DNA from: Membranipora membranacea
Lineage: Eukaryota; Bryozoa; Gymnolaemata; Cheilostomatida; Membraniporidae
Reading direction: 5' to 3'
NCBI GenBank assembly: GCA_914767715.1
Contig: OU612066.1
Location: 26,574,283 to 26,634,282 of the forward strand
Length of the DNA: 60,000 bases
This document shows, one piece after another, positions 25,729 to 37,208 of this stretch. How positions within the stretch are numbered: position 1 is the stretch's first letter; each line of letters begins with the position of its first letter. A program made the translations under genes and the position numbers. The notes under the pieces were generated by a model. The model searched no databases and had not been told where the DNA came from. It was given only the letters and a program-made list of their open reading frames with translations.

Positions 25729-26569
25729 TGTTGAAATATATATCAGCACACTCGAAAGACTGAACCAACAGAAGTTAGCATGGTTTGAGTTATGACCGAA
25801 GAAATTGAAATGGAGAAAAAGAGGGAAGTAAAATGTTAATAAAAAACAGTGATTGGCTTTCATTTATCAATATCATCTGAAGTTCTCTGCATGAGTAAGG
25901 CAAGAGAGAAGTTTATTTATACAACCAATCCTAACCTATCCCAACATATGCAGATTGCGGCCATGTAAATGAATCCAGTGGACGCAGAGAGCTGCACTGT
26001 ACAAAATTTAGCACAGTACGAGTAGTAGGTATATATATTTCTTGCAAAGTTTCATTACAAATGGAACCTTAGAGTTACTAGTTTCTATTGGATAAACTCT
26101 AACTCTGCCCAGTTGAGTGAAAGGAACAACACATCTGCTGGAACAGACTCACTCCTATAAGAGCCATTTCATCTAAAATTTGATATATATATATATAAAC
26201 ATATGTGATTTTTTGAGTGCCATTGCCCACTCATTTTCCCATGCTGCGCGTGATGTAAGTTTCTCGATGAAGAGAGGATAACTCTTGTAGGCCAGTTTCA
26301 GTGACGAATATGAAAGCAGGGGGGCTTTCAATAAGATCAAGCATAACTTTTCACAGTTTTTTGGAATCATTATGGGATTGTGGAAAAGCAAATAAATTTG
26401 AGAGCAACAATAAGCTGATTACACTAACTATAATGTTGTACATTTTTGTATTATTTTGATGATTCCTAAGCACTCCTATAATTCCATTCCCGTAACAAAA
26501 GTCATAATTCAGTGGTGGTTATAAAAAAATCACAAGGTCTGTTTCAGTCTGAAGCCACAGCCACGGAGT

Positions 26570-26690
26570 AAGGTGCCAATTCATTCATAGTTTACTGACA
26601 GGTCAGAGCAATACTGGGTCGTAGTGCCCAGGACCTCCTACACTTGTGGGTCACAGGTCAAGCGCTTTAATTAACTGAGCTATCTCTTAA
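26570..26690 (-). mobile_element. Possible tRNA-derived SINE remnant
   Basis: On the minus strand GATAGCTCAGTTAATTAAAG resembles a tRNA D-arm/A-box, but the B-box is poorly kept. This is weak evidence from one motif. Confidence 0.35.
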
Positions 26691-27266
26691 CAATTAAAGT
26701 AACAACATAGATTCAAACACAATCATGTTCCGTTATGAAATTATGTTGTAAATGAATCCCAGAATATTGGAGTTGCAAAACAATGAGATGAAATTCAGAT
26801 CGGACAACTTCTTTCTCAAAAAAAGTGGATTCTCGGCATATCAAGTAATGAGGGCATGTCCCAGACTCCCTGGGAATTGAAACAACAAGCATTTAGTTTG
26901 TGACGTGAGCAAAAAATTACATCCAGGCAGCTTAAAAAGATTAAGTTAAGAAGAGCAGTTGCACGTGAATCCTTATTTTGTAAGCACTGCTTTGTAGCCT
27001 TAATACAGCGGCCAATTTTTATGTCGTTTTTGTTACAACTGTGCTGTGAATAAAGAACTTAAACCTAGAAAATATATGGTTTATTCAAACCAGATGCAAA
27101 TTTCAACAAATTTTGTTGAGCTGTGTGCTGCAACTAAAGATATGATGGAAATGAAAAGTGACAACAGGAAAAGTGATTATGCAGGCATATCAGCTTTGCC
27201 TGACGAATGGCCATGTTCAAATTCTGAGGAGATATTTTAGGCGAGGAATAAAAAGCTAGTTTGCAG

Positions 27267-27372
27267 CACAGCCAGCCCTTAAAAGCGTTAGGGATGGCGA
27301 TCGCGGCCGTAGGCGGTCGTTAAGGGCTACGGCCGCGATCGCCATCCCGAATGTTTTTAATGGCTGGCTGTG
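27267..27372. mobile_element. 106-bp foldback MITE, hAT-like
   Basis: Two arms of about 46 bp start CACAGCCAGCC and contain GGGATGGCGATCGCGGCC; they face each other over a 14-bp loop. A perfect 8-bp duplication GTTTGCAG flanks it (27259-27266 and 27373-27380). The 8-bp duplication and CA ends suggest hAT mobilisation. The GC-rich arms contrast with the AT-rich surroundings. Confidence 0.8.
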
Positions 27373-27433
27373 GTTTGCAGCTGCAATTGCAAACCACGCA
27401 TTTATGGTAACTGAAAGATACAACTTACTAGCA

Positions 27434-27904
27434 ATAGACAATTTTTTGGGTTTGATTCGAGGCTTTTTTCGGAGTTGTTCTCTCTCTGGTTTAGGTACTT
27501 TTTACAACGCACAGCACAGGGAATGGGAGCTGAAATGGGGCATTTTTGAGTTGAGCCCTCTCTACTGGTCACGCCGCAGCGGTAGTGACCAGTAGAGGGG
27601 GGCAACTCAAAAACGCAGGCAAATGGATCAAACTTGGTCTAGTTTATTTCCTATAGCAGATCATAATAAATTCACGTTAGTTGAGTAATGACAACCGTCC
27701 CCAGACCTGCCATATGCTCTATCAGCACAGTTGCAAGCTCTCAAAATAAAAATAGAAATAAATCAGCCTTATAATCCTCAAGCGGATTGCAAGGTAATCC
27801 CCATTTTGGGTCCGTTTTCCTATGCTGCTTGTGTTAAAAAGTACCTAACCAGAGAGAGGGCTACTTCAAAATAGGCTCACATTCGAACTCCGAAAACTGT
27901 CTAT
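27434..27904. mobile_element. 471-bp foldback element with an internal palindrome
   Basis: Long imperfect inverted repeats begin ATAGACA and share TTCGGAGTT and CTCTCTCTGG(T)TTAGGTACT (left arm ~27434-27540, right arm ~27805-27904). Between them a 71-bp palindrome (27543-27613) pairs TTTTTGAGTTG and CTACTGGTCAC with their complements. A third copy of the arm starts at 59911 and runs off the window. No target duplication was recognised. Confidence 0.65.
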
Positions 27905-28869
27905 TATGCTGTGAGATTATAGAGTTTTGATCATCAGATATTCGCTTGCAGAGCTCAGATCAGTTTACTATTACATTAATGAATGTTGTTTGTTGGCAGT
28001 TAGATCTTGCTTATTGCTGAACTACTCCTGGGGCTTATGCCCCAGGCATCACTTACACTATTTTGGATGACCTCAGATGGTAGTTGGGGCGGTAACTAGT
28101 AACTGATCATACTAAGAAAACACCACTGTTCTTCATACCAAACAATATAAATAGGCCCTAGAAATAGACACAGGATCAGATGATACATATTTGATAGCCA
28201 GACCAATAAATGTTTAAGAGAAACCTCACATTTAGTTAAGATGGTAATTAAATTGGCAGAAAATGGTAGTAAAAGCCGAGGAGTATAACAAATAATCAGA
28301 TTAGGACCATGGCAACCACGATCATGCAATGTCTTACACCCAAGTTCATACCCCAAGCGTATGCGACAATGCTGGGTGAAGTGTTTCATAACCATTTTAA
28401 CAACTGGTAGCAGACGTCATCAACATATATCCTTAAGTTTGTGTTTTAGATCAATGAGCAGAATAAATACGGAGACTATAGTTGTTTCATCTCATTCTAG
28501 GGAAAACTTGTTTCCTTTGCCAATTCGATACTTTCATTGAATGAGAACTTGATTAATATCCGGATCGGATATAATTCAATAACTAGGGTATTAGGTACAC
28601 CATATCTTTTGTCTTTGTGAATTCCATTTCAGTTCACCTTAGAAGTTATTAGCAATAACCAATCAATGTAATATCAATACAATGTGTATTACTCATTCAA
28701 ATTACTAGCCCATTCAAATGCTGCTCATTATCCTAAGAATAGCATGAATATGGTCACTTTTTATGCAACATTTAACTCAGACAAAAACTTCAGGTTCGAA
28801 CTTTGGTCATAATTAGCCGTATGACTGGCAAGTTCTGCCATTTAGGAGGAGTTCTTGTCGCTGACCAGT

Positions 28870-30739
28870 ATGTTAAATCTTGCGATATTAACGCTGCCGG
28901 TTCTTATTATCCTGCTGGACAGGACTCAGTTAGAGGCAGCATCAGTTGACTGTAGCGGATTCTGTAAGTAGACTTATATTCTATCCTAGCCAGCTCTCTA
29001 TGTTTAAAGGGCAACCAAGGTTTCGCAAAAATTCTGGCTGAATAATCATCCGAATTAGATTTTGTCTTTTTCCCTTTGCAGAAGGTGCAATCTGCTATTA
29101 ATCAATGAGAAGTTGTTTGACACGCTGGTTGCCCCTTAAGTGTTGAACTCATTTCACAAACATATGATTATTGAGCTAGTTCTCCTGTGTAAATGGAATG
29201 ATTGGTCTGCAACTATTATTTATTCTCCATTTCGAGAACTATGCTGGATTGCTTCGTATGAACCTGTTAAATGCATTTTTAAAGAGCGTAATCATGTGTA
29301 TCCCACAATGTAATTTTCAAGAATACCCAATGAATCAAGGTGGAGTATGCATTTTGGATGTTTTGGTAACTTGCCCCGTTTCTGTTACCAAATTGGAACA
29401 CTGACTTTGATATTATCTCAGGCATAAAAATATATGTTTATTACACACTTTTTGTTATCGTATTAATTTTACCTGTTTTGCAGCGACCAATGGCTGTTCA
29501 ATACCAGGTGACCTGTCGTTCTTTTACAAGGAGTTGTTTACCCCAGCCTGTACCAGACATGACGTGTGCTACCACTGTGTAAGTTTTTTGTGAATCAATC
29601 ATATCCATTAACATTACCTCATTGCCAGAGTTAAGTTAGGATGTTTAGAGTGACAAAATTTGAGCTAACGAAACTTTTATTTGAGCTAAGGTGGGAGGTT
29701 CTATAAAAAAATGAAGTTAGCCAAGCTAGCCATAAATCTCAAAACCATTCCTCTGACTAATACTTTACACCTATAGCGAAATATATATATATAATATATA
29801 TATCTCACAATCCTCACCTTATATCATATGTTATGGTTGATCGAAATCGCTAGCATTAAGTTACGCGCTTTCTCTTGGTGAACTGCTCATGATGTAGGGA
29901 GAGCAATTAAAAATGGAGGCAAGTTGGATCATACTTATTTCTCGGTACTCATTGTCTTTTGGTGTGATTTACTGCAGGCTTCATACATGCAGGCTCATGA
30001 GCTTGCAGGCTGCAAGCCCATGAGTATTGTCTAACATCTAAAAAAAAATGTAACATCCAAATTCTACTTTAATTTTCCAGGACCAGGGTAGAATAGTCTA
30101 TATTTTGTTTGAAGTTATTGGCGAAAAGGTGAATGCAATCCATAATGTAATGTCACAAAATACATACTGCATGTGATGCCATGGTTCAAGGATAGTTTGA
30201 TTTTATTTTGAAGGGTATCCATGAAGCACATAGGTTCACCAGAAAGAAATGTGACAACAGGTTTAAGAGACAGATGAACAAAGCGTGTAAGAAACAGCCT
30301 TGGTGGAGCCGTTATGCATGTTATGTGAGTTTATTAGGTTTTAAAACACAATCGTGCGATTTCATTGGTTCACCCTTGTCACTTGGTCGGCCACAATCGT
30401 GTAATGTCATTGGTTCAGTCTTGTCACATGGTCAGTCACATTCTGAGATGAAACTATCTGAAGTCACTTTTTTCAAACCCTCTTTGCTCCAGCCCTTATA
30501 AATTGCATAACCAAATATAGGCCTACCATATAAGTTTCAGTTCAATGACTTGCAATTTCTGCGAGCTTATGCATTGTCAATAATTCAGGTCATGTCAAGT
30601 TTTTATTTCAATGTTCCAGGTGGCTAAAAACACATATTACCGTGGTGTGAGGCTGTTTGGCGAAAGCTATTTCAACAAAAATGTAACAGGGTTAGAACAA
30701 TGTGAAGACAGATGGGTCAGGAAGTGTATGAGGAAATAA
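28870..30739 (+). CDS. Secreted phospholipase A2, conodipine/prokaryotic-type
   Basis: Four exons (28870-28963, 29484-29578, 30214-30324, 30620-30739) join in phase to 420 nt, 139 residues. Residues 1 to about 24 form a hydrophobic signal peptide (LAILTLPVLIILL). The mature part has NGCSIPG, then the catalytic motif CTRHDVCYHC, where the His-Asp pair is the sPLA2 active site, followed by further cysteines (KKCDNRF, NKAC, ACY, EQC, RKC). Spacing and length fit the Phospholip_A2_3 family found in bacteria, fungi and many invertebrates, including molluscan conodipines, rather than the classic group I/II/III enzymes. Likely action is calcium-dependent release of the sn-2 fatty acid outside the cell; a role in digestion, defence or venom cannot be told from sequence. 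The protein is strongly basic. The exon 3 acceptor is an unusual gaag. Confidence 0.88.
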
Positions 30740-30750
30740 CAACACCAACC

Positions 30751-30792
30751 ACATCGACATCGACATCGACATCGACATCGACATCGACATCG
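30751..30792. repeat. (ACATCG)n hexamer microsatellite
   Basis: Seven tandem copies of ACATCG lie 12 bp after the stop codon of the phospholipase gene, so they are probably in its 3' UTR. Confidence 0.9.
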
Positions 30793-33700
30793 TGACAACC
30801 TCATCGTTATCGTCAACCATCGGAAACATAATCGTTACCATATTAACCAGGATTATTTTAAGATAACGTATCTCTGACTTTGTAGTTTATTATTTCTGTT
30901 CAGGCTAAATAGAAAATGCTGTGGTAATATTTGGCACAGGTTTTGATCCACACCTCATTGATACAATATATGATATCAGGCTATAAACAGGGCATGTTGA
31001 TATGCAACCCATAATGCAACTTCCAGGAATTTCCAATAAGATCATTTTGATGATCAGAGATGATATCGATCTGACCTGTATTTGGATTTTTAGATAAATG
31101 CTACATTGTGAAAATAGCGTGATCATGACTCACTGATATTATGATGGTTTTTACTAGATTTTTCTTTAGTGTGAACATAAACATTCAAATCAAAGCTTTT
31201 ATCCTAAAGAATGAAAAAATAAGGTGTTGATTAGTCATGTGTTATCAGTTCAGGAAAACTACCGTTTGCTGAGTCGTTGTGGCTCTAAAACTTACTAGTT
31301 CGATATATTTCTGCCAGCAGATCAGAGGCAACATGTTTGTATCGATCCCTTCTTCTCAGGATCTATGTGCATAATAGCCTAGTAACTGACTTAGTTGATG
31401 ACAAGCGGCTGGATGAACCATTCTGATGATTATTCAGCCAGAATTCTTCTGAAACATTTCATCCATCAGGTACTCAAACTCAGCTAAAACAGAATACCAC
31501 AGAGCAGTTTCCTGTTCCTGTTATTATTTAGCCTGTGCTCTATCATCATTACAGCAATGTCTTGGAACCTCCCCTAAATCGAAGTGTTACCCAGCTTAGA
31601 GTCAGCAACTAGTTTGAGTTTTGTATCGCGTAATGCACAAAGCTGATACTGCCTAGCACATTATTTACTACCCATTAATGCATTGCTGCGAAACCCTGGT
31701 TGCCCTTTAATTAATACGTTCCAGCTCTACAATATAGCCTAAGTGAGAATTGGCAACTTTTTGATCGGAATGATCCAAAGATAAATCTTCATCTTTGTCG
31801 AGATCATACATGCTATTGATATTATACAATACATAATTCATTATTATTACACACATGGGCAAGGCATTGATATGGATTAAATTACATATACCTCAGTGGG
31901 CCAAGGAGAAGAATTACACCTATTCAATCAATCCTTGATAAGGATATGGACTTAAAATATAGCCAATGTACTACATTTGACTTTTGTTGCGGGTGTGATG
32001 CACTTCAGAGATTTTGGTGATGACATGGATTTGTATACATGTTTTTCCTTTATTTAGTACCTTTCTAGTCCTATATTATCCGTTATAGCTATAAAAAAGA
32101 GTAACAAATTAGATACGAAACAAACATAGAGTTTCATGGGAGACATAGTCATGAGGAGAAAACTCTGTGTACATAAAATGCAGATGTAAGGATTTTCTAA
32201 CAATACAATAATACAACATGAAAAAATGAGAAAGCAAAACCAACCTTGCTGGCTCTCCGTATCACAGCTACCAAATACACAATTCTAAATCCACAGATAA
32301 CGGCTCTGTACTGAAACCCACAAAATACCATTGGTTCAAAAGCCGAATTGAAAAAGATGATAATTGGATGACGTGTAAAATATTAATGCTTCACATACAT
32401 TGTATACAAAGAATAATGAAAATACGACATCGACATCGCATATGAAAATAACAAGATAAGTATGATGCAGTAAAACAGTAATGAATTTTAATACACCTCC
32501 GAGTCATTACTGACTGCGACAATATGCAGATTTGTGTACACTGAATTAAGCACTGAATCAGAAACGCCTCTGAAAAATGAGAGTATTACACTATACTACG
32601 CTGTTCTAGGATACCAGTAGCACAACATTACTTGTCTTGTCTTGTCTTATGTGGGGGGAGGGTAGTGGTATGAGACTGTACTCTCCAGAGAACAGGTGAT
32701 TGACACCCATAGTGCTCAAAGACCCCGGGACAACTTTGATAATTACTGATAGAACACATCCTTGATGTTAGAAGGATGAGTAGTTCCATCAGTTGGTTTT
32801 GTGATTACAAGAGTTAACTGAGTCTGAAAAGTATGTGATTTGTGAGAGTTGTGGGTGATTTGTGGGTAGGGAGAAGCCAGGGTAAATCCCTCGAGGCGAG
32901 AGCGGGAATTGAACCCGGGACCTCTCGCTTGATAGCAAAGGATATGATCATTTGAGCTATCAAAGATTCAACAACATTACTTGCACAACATTACATATAC
33001 ATAGGTAATAGTTTGAGTGCAATGAGACACACACAAGATAGACGAATATGTATAAATGTACAAAATCACCAAAAGAAACATTGTAAATATAATGTTGAAA
33101 ATCGATAGCGTACCTGCACAAGGCAAAGCTAGTAATTCTAATAGCTGCTGAGTTACATTACATTCTTTGATGTATAGATAGAGCAGCGAACTTAGAAACA
33201 GTTGCGTTTTTCTAATAATGTTTTACATTACCAGTATCCAAATTATCAACTGGTGTGTCTGGAAATTGATATGACACTGAAACCAGTTATTCACTGTGAG
33301 GTCTGAATACAATAAGGAATAAACAAAGCGCTAGCAAGCTTGGTGAGAGCTCTCGACTACAACTGGGAATTTGTGCAAATAGCCGAGCCCAAAAACCAAG
33401 GGCACACTGCCAATCCAATTGCTGGGACGTGCCAGCACAAATTTGGTTGGTTGTTTTTTCTGGAACACCCTATTAAAACATAGCCTACTAAATAAAACCT
33501 TAGGTTTTATTATTGGAAATTGAAACAAACAATTACAATGTGAAGTAGTTGTCTCCTTAGATGACAGTGAAGGACAACTCTTAAGAAATAATATATTTAT
33601 CTTATTTCCGGTCAGTGACATAAGCCCGCCCACAGTTGTTATGACTGTAATTTGAGTCAGTGTTCTTGCTTAGATTTTGCAGTGAAGAAAGAAAATTAAT

Positions 33701-33995
33701 ATGTAATGAACAATTAAGGTAAGAAGATGGAGTCTAGATACATAATTGCAATACAAATCAACATTTTTAGTTAGAGTGTCTGAGTACTAACAGTAATGCT
33801 CCCTCTAGTCTCTCATAGTAGTAGTCATACACACATATAGACTCACTCTGACTAAGACTTATTATTACCATGGTGATGGTAAGGATCCCATTATTCTCTG
33901 TTATCTTAGTTCTAGTGATGAGTGATATGGAATCTTGATCGTTTCCAGCAGGGAGAATTCTCCATGTTTCCAGTAACTGCAAGTGCATGTACATC
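30793..33995. other. Intergenic region, no gene recognised
   Basis: AT-rich sequence without supportable exons. It contains a tRNA-derived SINE head (separate entry) and a short CTTGT repeat near 32634-32648. The open frames here have no family resemblance and no splice context. Confidence 0.5.
32880..32965 (-). mobile_element. tRNA-derived SINE head
   Basis: Read on the minus strand, GATAGCTCAAATGATCA resembles an A-box region and GGGTTCAATTCCCGC (plus ~32902-32916) is a good B-box with a paired T-arm. The anticodon region and acceptor stem are not tRNA-like. SINE or tRNA pseudogene. Confidence 0.5.
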
Positions 33996-34078
33996 CATGC
34001 AGACATGGGCCCCTGGGACTTACATGTCTTTACTTTCCCAATGTCCAGCATCAGCATGGGTGGTTGATACTGGTACTG

Positions 34079-34807
34079 TGTAATAAACAGCAAGGGTGCA
34101 GTTTACATATAGCAAGTACTCCTGTACTTGGCTATGATGCAAGAAAACAGCCAAGATGTTATCACATACAACTAGTACTCCTGTACTCAGTTGTGTGGAT
34201 TTGTTACCAAAAGATTGTATAATTAGGCAGAGTTCTGTATTTGATAGTTGGTAGCTTCTAAGAGATTACTTGTGATATGGAGTGAGTTTGTCTTATGATT
34301 ATTATGCTGAGTTTATAATTAATCTCCTAGCTTAGTGCTATTTAGGATTAGGTTATTACCAAGTTCCACTTAATGAACCTTGTCTGAAAACCTTGTCCAA
34401 AAGACCTTGTCTGATAAACTGTATCTCAATAGACTTGCTCAATAGCCTTGTCCAATGAGTAATCCTGCCTTTTCCTGTTTATCTATTACTGAGTAATAAG
34501 ATAAGATTAAGGTTTAGTTTCCTGAGTTCTTTTATTGTAGTGTAGAGTGAGATAGAGTTAACATGTCTGAGTAAAATATGGTTAAGCATCGCCTTTTATG
34601 CTTAGAGAACAATAGAGGCGCAAATAAAGAGATTAGCCAATGAAGAGAGGCTTAAGATAATTCTTTACAAATATGAGTATTAATGCAGGGAAACTACTTG
34701 TATAACTATTTGTATAATCTATTTACATAAGAATGTCTGTACATTTTATGATTAACAATATGATTTTATGATTAACAATTATTGATGGCTTTTGCCTGTT
34801 CATATCA
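34079..34807 (-). repeat. 3' LTR of the gypsy element
   Basis: 729 bp, matching the other LTR almost perfectly. In element orientation it starts TGATATGAACAGG and ends GTTTATTACA. An AATAAA on the minus strand (plus 34531-34536) is a candidate polyadenylation signal. Confidence 0.97.
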
Positions 34808-34818
34808 CTCTCCTTTCC
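34808..34818 (-). other. Polypurine tract
   Basis: GGAAAGGAGAG on the minus strand directly abuts the 3' LTR, where plus-strand DNA synthesis would be primed. Confidence 0.85.
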
Positions 34819-34910
34819 AGCACTTAATAGTGCGATAAAAGATTGAAAGCAAAAGCTTAGGGTTCGTAATACATTGACCGACACATACTATTTTCCAGAG
34901 TTCATGATAC

Positions 34911-37208
34911 TTAGTATGTGATATGTGGAGTCTGGAGTTTAACTTGCTCCCTTTTGTTGATAGCTATTTCCAACTCGATGTCAGCTATAATCCGTTGATG
35001 AGAAGCTCTCATGTGCTGTAAGAATGCTAGATTCTTGTTGTTTTGGTTCAAGGACCTCTGTTGTTCACCGGCTGAGACTCGATACGGTTGCTTCTCAGGA
35101 TGTTGAGTGACTGGAGATCGTACTGGTTGTCTCTGGATATCTGGTGTAGGCTTCTCGAACACTGGTTGTTTAACTTCTGGTCTTAGTCTGCCATCTGGTA
35201 CTGGTACAGGAGTTCGCCGTCTAGGAGGTATGGGAGATACAGGCTTGGTAGTTGTATGGACCATCCTCTTGAATATAGTGTCCATCTCAGGAGAGAATTT
35301 CCTTGGAGAAGGCTTTCTTCTGGGGGATGAGTGGTGAGTCCTCTTTGGTATGGAAGGCTTCCTGTGAGAGGTCTCTGGTTTATAGGGGAGAGGGGGACAA
35401 GTCTTCTGTAGCTGAAGATAATCTCGAGCCACCTGCCATGATTCTCTATCCACTTTAGCACCGTAGTTTCTATGCGTGTGTACTTTGGAGTGTCTCCATA
35501 CAGATGTGCTATAGGCTGCGGTGAAATCACACTCCCGACAGGCATGTATGACATAATGTGTCCAGGAATGTAATCGAGCTTGTTCTGCTGACTTGTCAAC
35601 TGTTATGTTACATGTTCGACACTTGTTGTGGTCTAAGATGTAGTGATACAGCTCTCTCTGTTTCCTGATGGTATTCTCTGACACATAATTGTCCCCCTGT
35701 AAAGAATCAACATCGTAATTAGCCATTTTTATTCTACTAATTCTGATTTTACGATTGTCTACAGTGGAGAGCTTGGCTCCTGCCCGACCTGTCTCCCTAG
35801 AGAAAACAGGCTCCTTTTTATCTAAGTTATCAACTTTACTTGTCTCCCTTAGGAAATCAAGTTCTTTGTTGACTAACTCTAAGCCCAGTGAAGAATAAAT
35901 GTCACTTTTAGGTTCATTGCTCACCTTGGATGGGGTTGGAGCTTTGATCCTAGTAATAAGTGGTTTCTTTTCGGGTGATTTCAGCAGCTGAGTTAGTTCA
36001 TGTCCTTGTTTCGTAGTGTCATCCAGAACCTCATCCATCTCCGCCAAAACCTTGTCCAATTCCATATCCGAGTCGCTATCTGAAGAGCTGGAGCTTGAGC
36101 TTGAGCTGAGAGTGTCTGCTGATTGATATTTAGTCCTCATAGTTGCGGTTGTTGATGTTGTCTGACTCTCTCCAGCTGCTGCAGGGCTTTTTATGCTGGG
36201 AGTTACGTAACTCTGCCTCTTAATTGGATAATTTCTCCCCAATTTAGGCAGTTGTCTAATTGGGTAATTATCTAATTTTTGTGGTAGGAGGCGTGGCCAA
36301 TCTTCTTCATCCAAAGTAGAAGTAGTTTCACTTTGGGACACTTTGTAGACAACGAAATCCCGAAGTTTCTCTGGGATTTTCCTGTTTCTAGATGTTCTAT
36401 TGTTTCCGGTTGTGGCGGGTGTAGTTATCTCACTTGTTTCCATTTCTGTTTCGGAATTTTCTTCATTTTCTTCTGAAATAACTGGGAGAAATTCTTTCTT
36501 TGTGATTTTGGGAGTGACTTCTACTTCACTCCAGGATTCTGGGACTGCTGGAGCTGGATTTGTATTGAGTAAGACCTCTGGTAAGTGACTAGGTAGAGTT
36601 TCTTCTGTTTCAGCTATCTGTTTGGGGATTGTCTTTGGATACCCAGATCTTGTGGGTTGTTTTGTTATTTCTGGGATTCGAGGAGCTCTTCCCCAACTTT
36701 GGGTAGCTGAGACATGAAGCTTAAGTCTCCCTTCATGCTCTAGAGTCTGTCTGCCGTTGATTTCCAGTAGATAGGTATGGTTAGAGTTGGCCTGAATAAT
36801 GGTGTAGGGACCAATCCATTTAGGCTGCAACTTTGCTGTAGTATTTTTCCGGTGTCTCTTGTTCTTTATCCATACTTGATCACCTTTTGTGAACAATGGT
36901 GGTTCTTGAAGATCTGAAGTTCTAATTTCCTCTTGTTTGTGGCGTAGCAGCTCATAAGCTTCCGTTAGTCTGTTATGGATTCTGGCAGCATAGTCTTCTC
37001 TGCTGCTTGTATCTTCTGACGGACCTGACAGCAGATTATCCGGAAGTGTGAGCTCCCTCCCAAACATGAGATAATTAGGAGTTTCACCTGTAAAGCTGTG
37101 AGGAACCCCTCGCAAAGACCTGGTTAAGTGTGGTAGCACCAAATCCCAGTCTTCATCATCTCTTTCCAGTAAGAGAGAGCGAAGAGAGTTTCCTAGGTCT
37201 TTGTTTCC
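34911..37208 (-). CDS. Pol continued: integrase C-terminus plus C2H2-bearing extension
   Basis: Same frame as pol, after the TGA. The first part completes the integrase core and carries a GPY/F-type module (GDQVWIKNKRH, KWIGPYTI, HEGRLKLH). Then come about 550 further residues: a Ser/Thr/Pro- and acid-rich stretch with a poly-Ser run and DSDSD, two zinc fingers near residues 508-556 of the 743-residue open frame (CRTC..H...H and CRECDF..H...H; plus ~35474-35621), a Pro/Arg-rich region, and a C-terminal helix likely to form a coiled coil (QHMRASHQRIIADIELEIA). No membrane segment or signal peptide is seen, so it is not an envelope protein. The extension may act in targeting or nucleic-acid binding; this is inference. 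Confidence 0.85.
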   Translation of the reverse strand, partial: GNKDLGNSLRSLLLERDDEDWDLVLPHLTRSLRGVPHSFTGETPNYLMFGRELTLPDNLLSGPSEDTSSREDYAARIHNRLTEAYELLRHKQEEIRTSDLQEPPLFTKGDQVWIKNKRHRKNTTAKLQPKWIGPYTIIQANSNHTYLLEINGRQTLEHEGRLKLHVSATQSWGRAPRIPEITKQPTRSGYPKTIPKQIAETEETLPSHLPEVLLNTNPAPAVPESWSEVEVTPKITKKEFLPVISEENEENSETEMETSEITTPATTGNNRTSRNRKIPEKLRDFVVYKVSQSETTSTLDEEDWPRLLPQKLDNYPIRQLPKLGRNYPIKRQSYVTPSIKSPAAAGESQTTSTTATMRTKYQSADTLSSSSSSSSSDSDSDMELDKVLAEMDEVLDDTTKQGHELTQLLKSPEKKPLITRIKAPTPSKVSNEPKSDIYSSLGLELVNKELDFLRETSKVDNLDKKEPVFSRETGRAGAKLSTVDNRKIRISRIKMANYDVDSLQGDNYVSENTIRKQRELYHYILDHNKCRTCNITVDKSAEQARLHSWTHYVIHACRECDFTAAYSTSVWRHSKVHTHRNYGAKVDRESWQVARDYLQLQKTCPPLPYKPETSHRKPSIPKRTHHSSPRRKPSPRKFSPEMDTIFKRMVHTTTKPVSPIPPRRRTPVPVPDGRLRPEVKQPVFEKPTPDIQRQPVRSPVTQHPEKQPYRVSAGEQQRSLNQNNKNLAFLQHMRASHQRIIADIELEIAINKREQVKLQTPHITY

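Larger units (their letters stand above)
25729..28869. other. Intergenic region with several mobile elements
   Basis: It separates the divergently transcribed GPCR and phospholipase genes. It contains an (AT)n run near 26183-26198, a tRNA-like SINE remnant near 26570-26690, and the elements listed at 27267 and 27434. A 20-bp palindrome CCTGGGGCTTATGCCCCAGG lies at about 28027-28046. No coding exon is supported. Confidence 0.5.

Noticed and set aside
33331-34222. 100-codon minus-strand and 79-codon plus-strand open frames next to the retrotransposon
   Set aside because: The latter crosses the MITE/LTR border and the former shows no family features.
34911-37142. Separate third gene or envelope downstream of pol
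   Set aside because: It is in the same frame as pol and starts inside the integrase core; there is no signal peptide or membrane segment.
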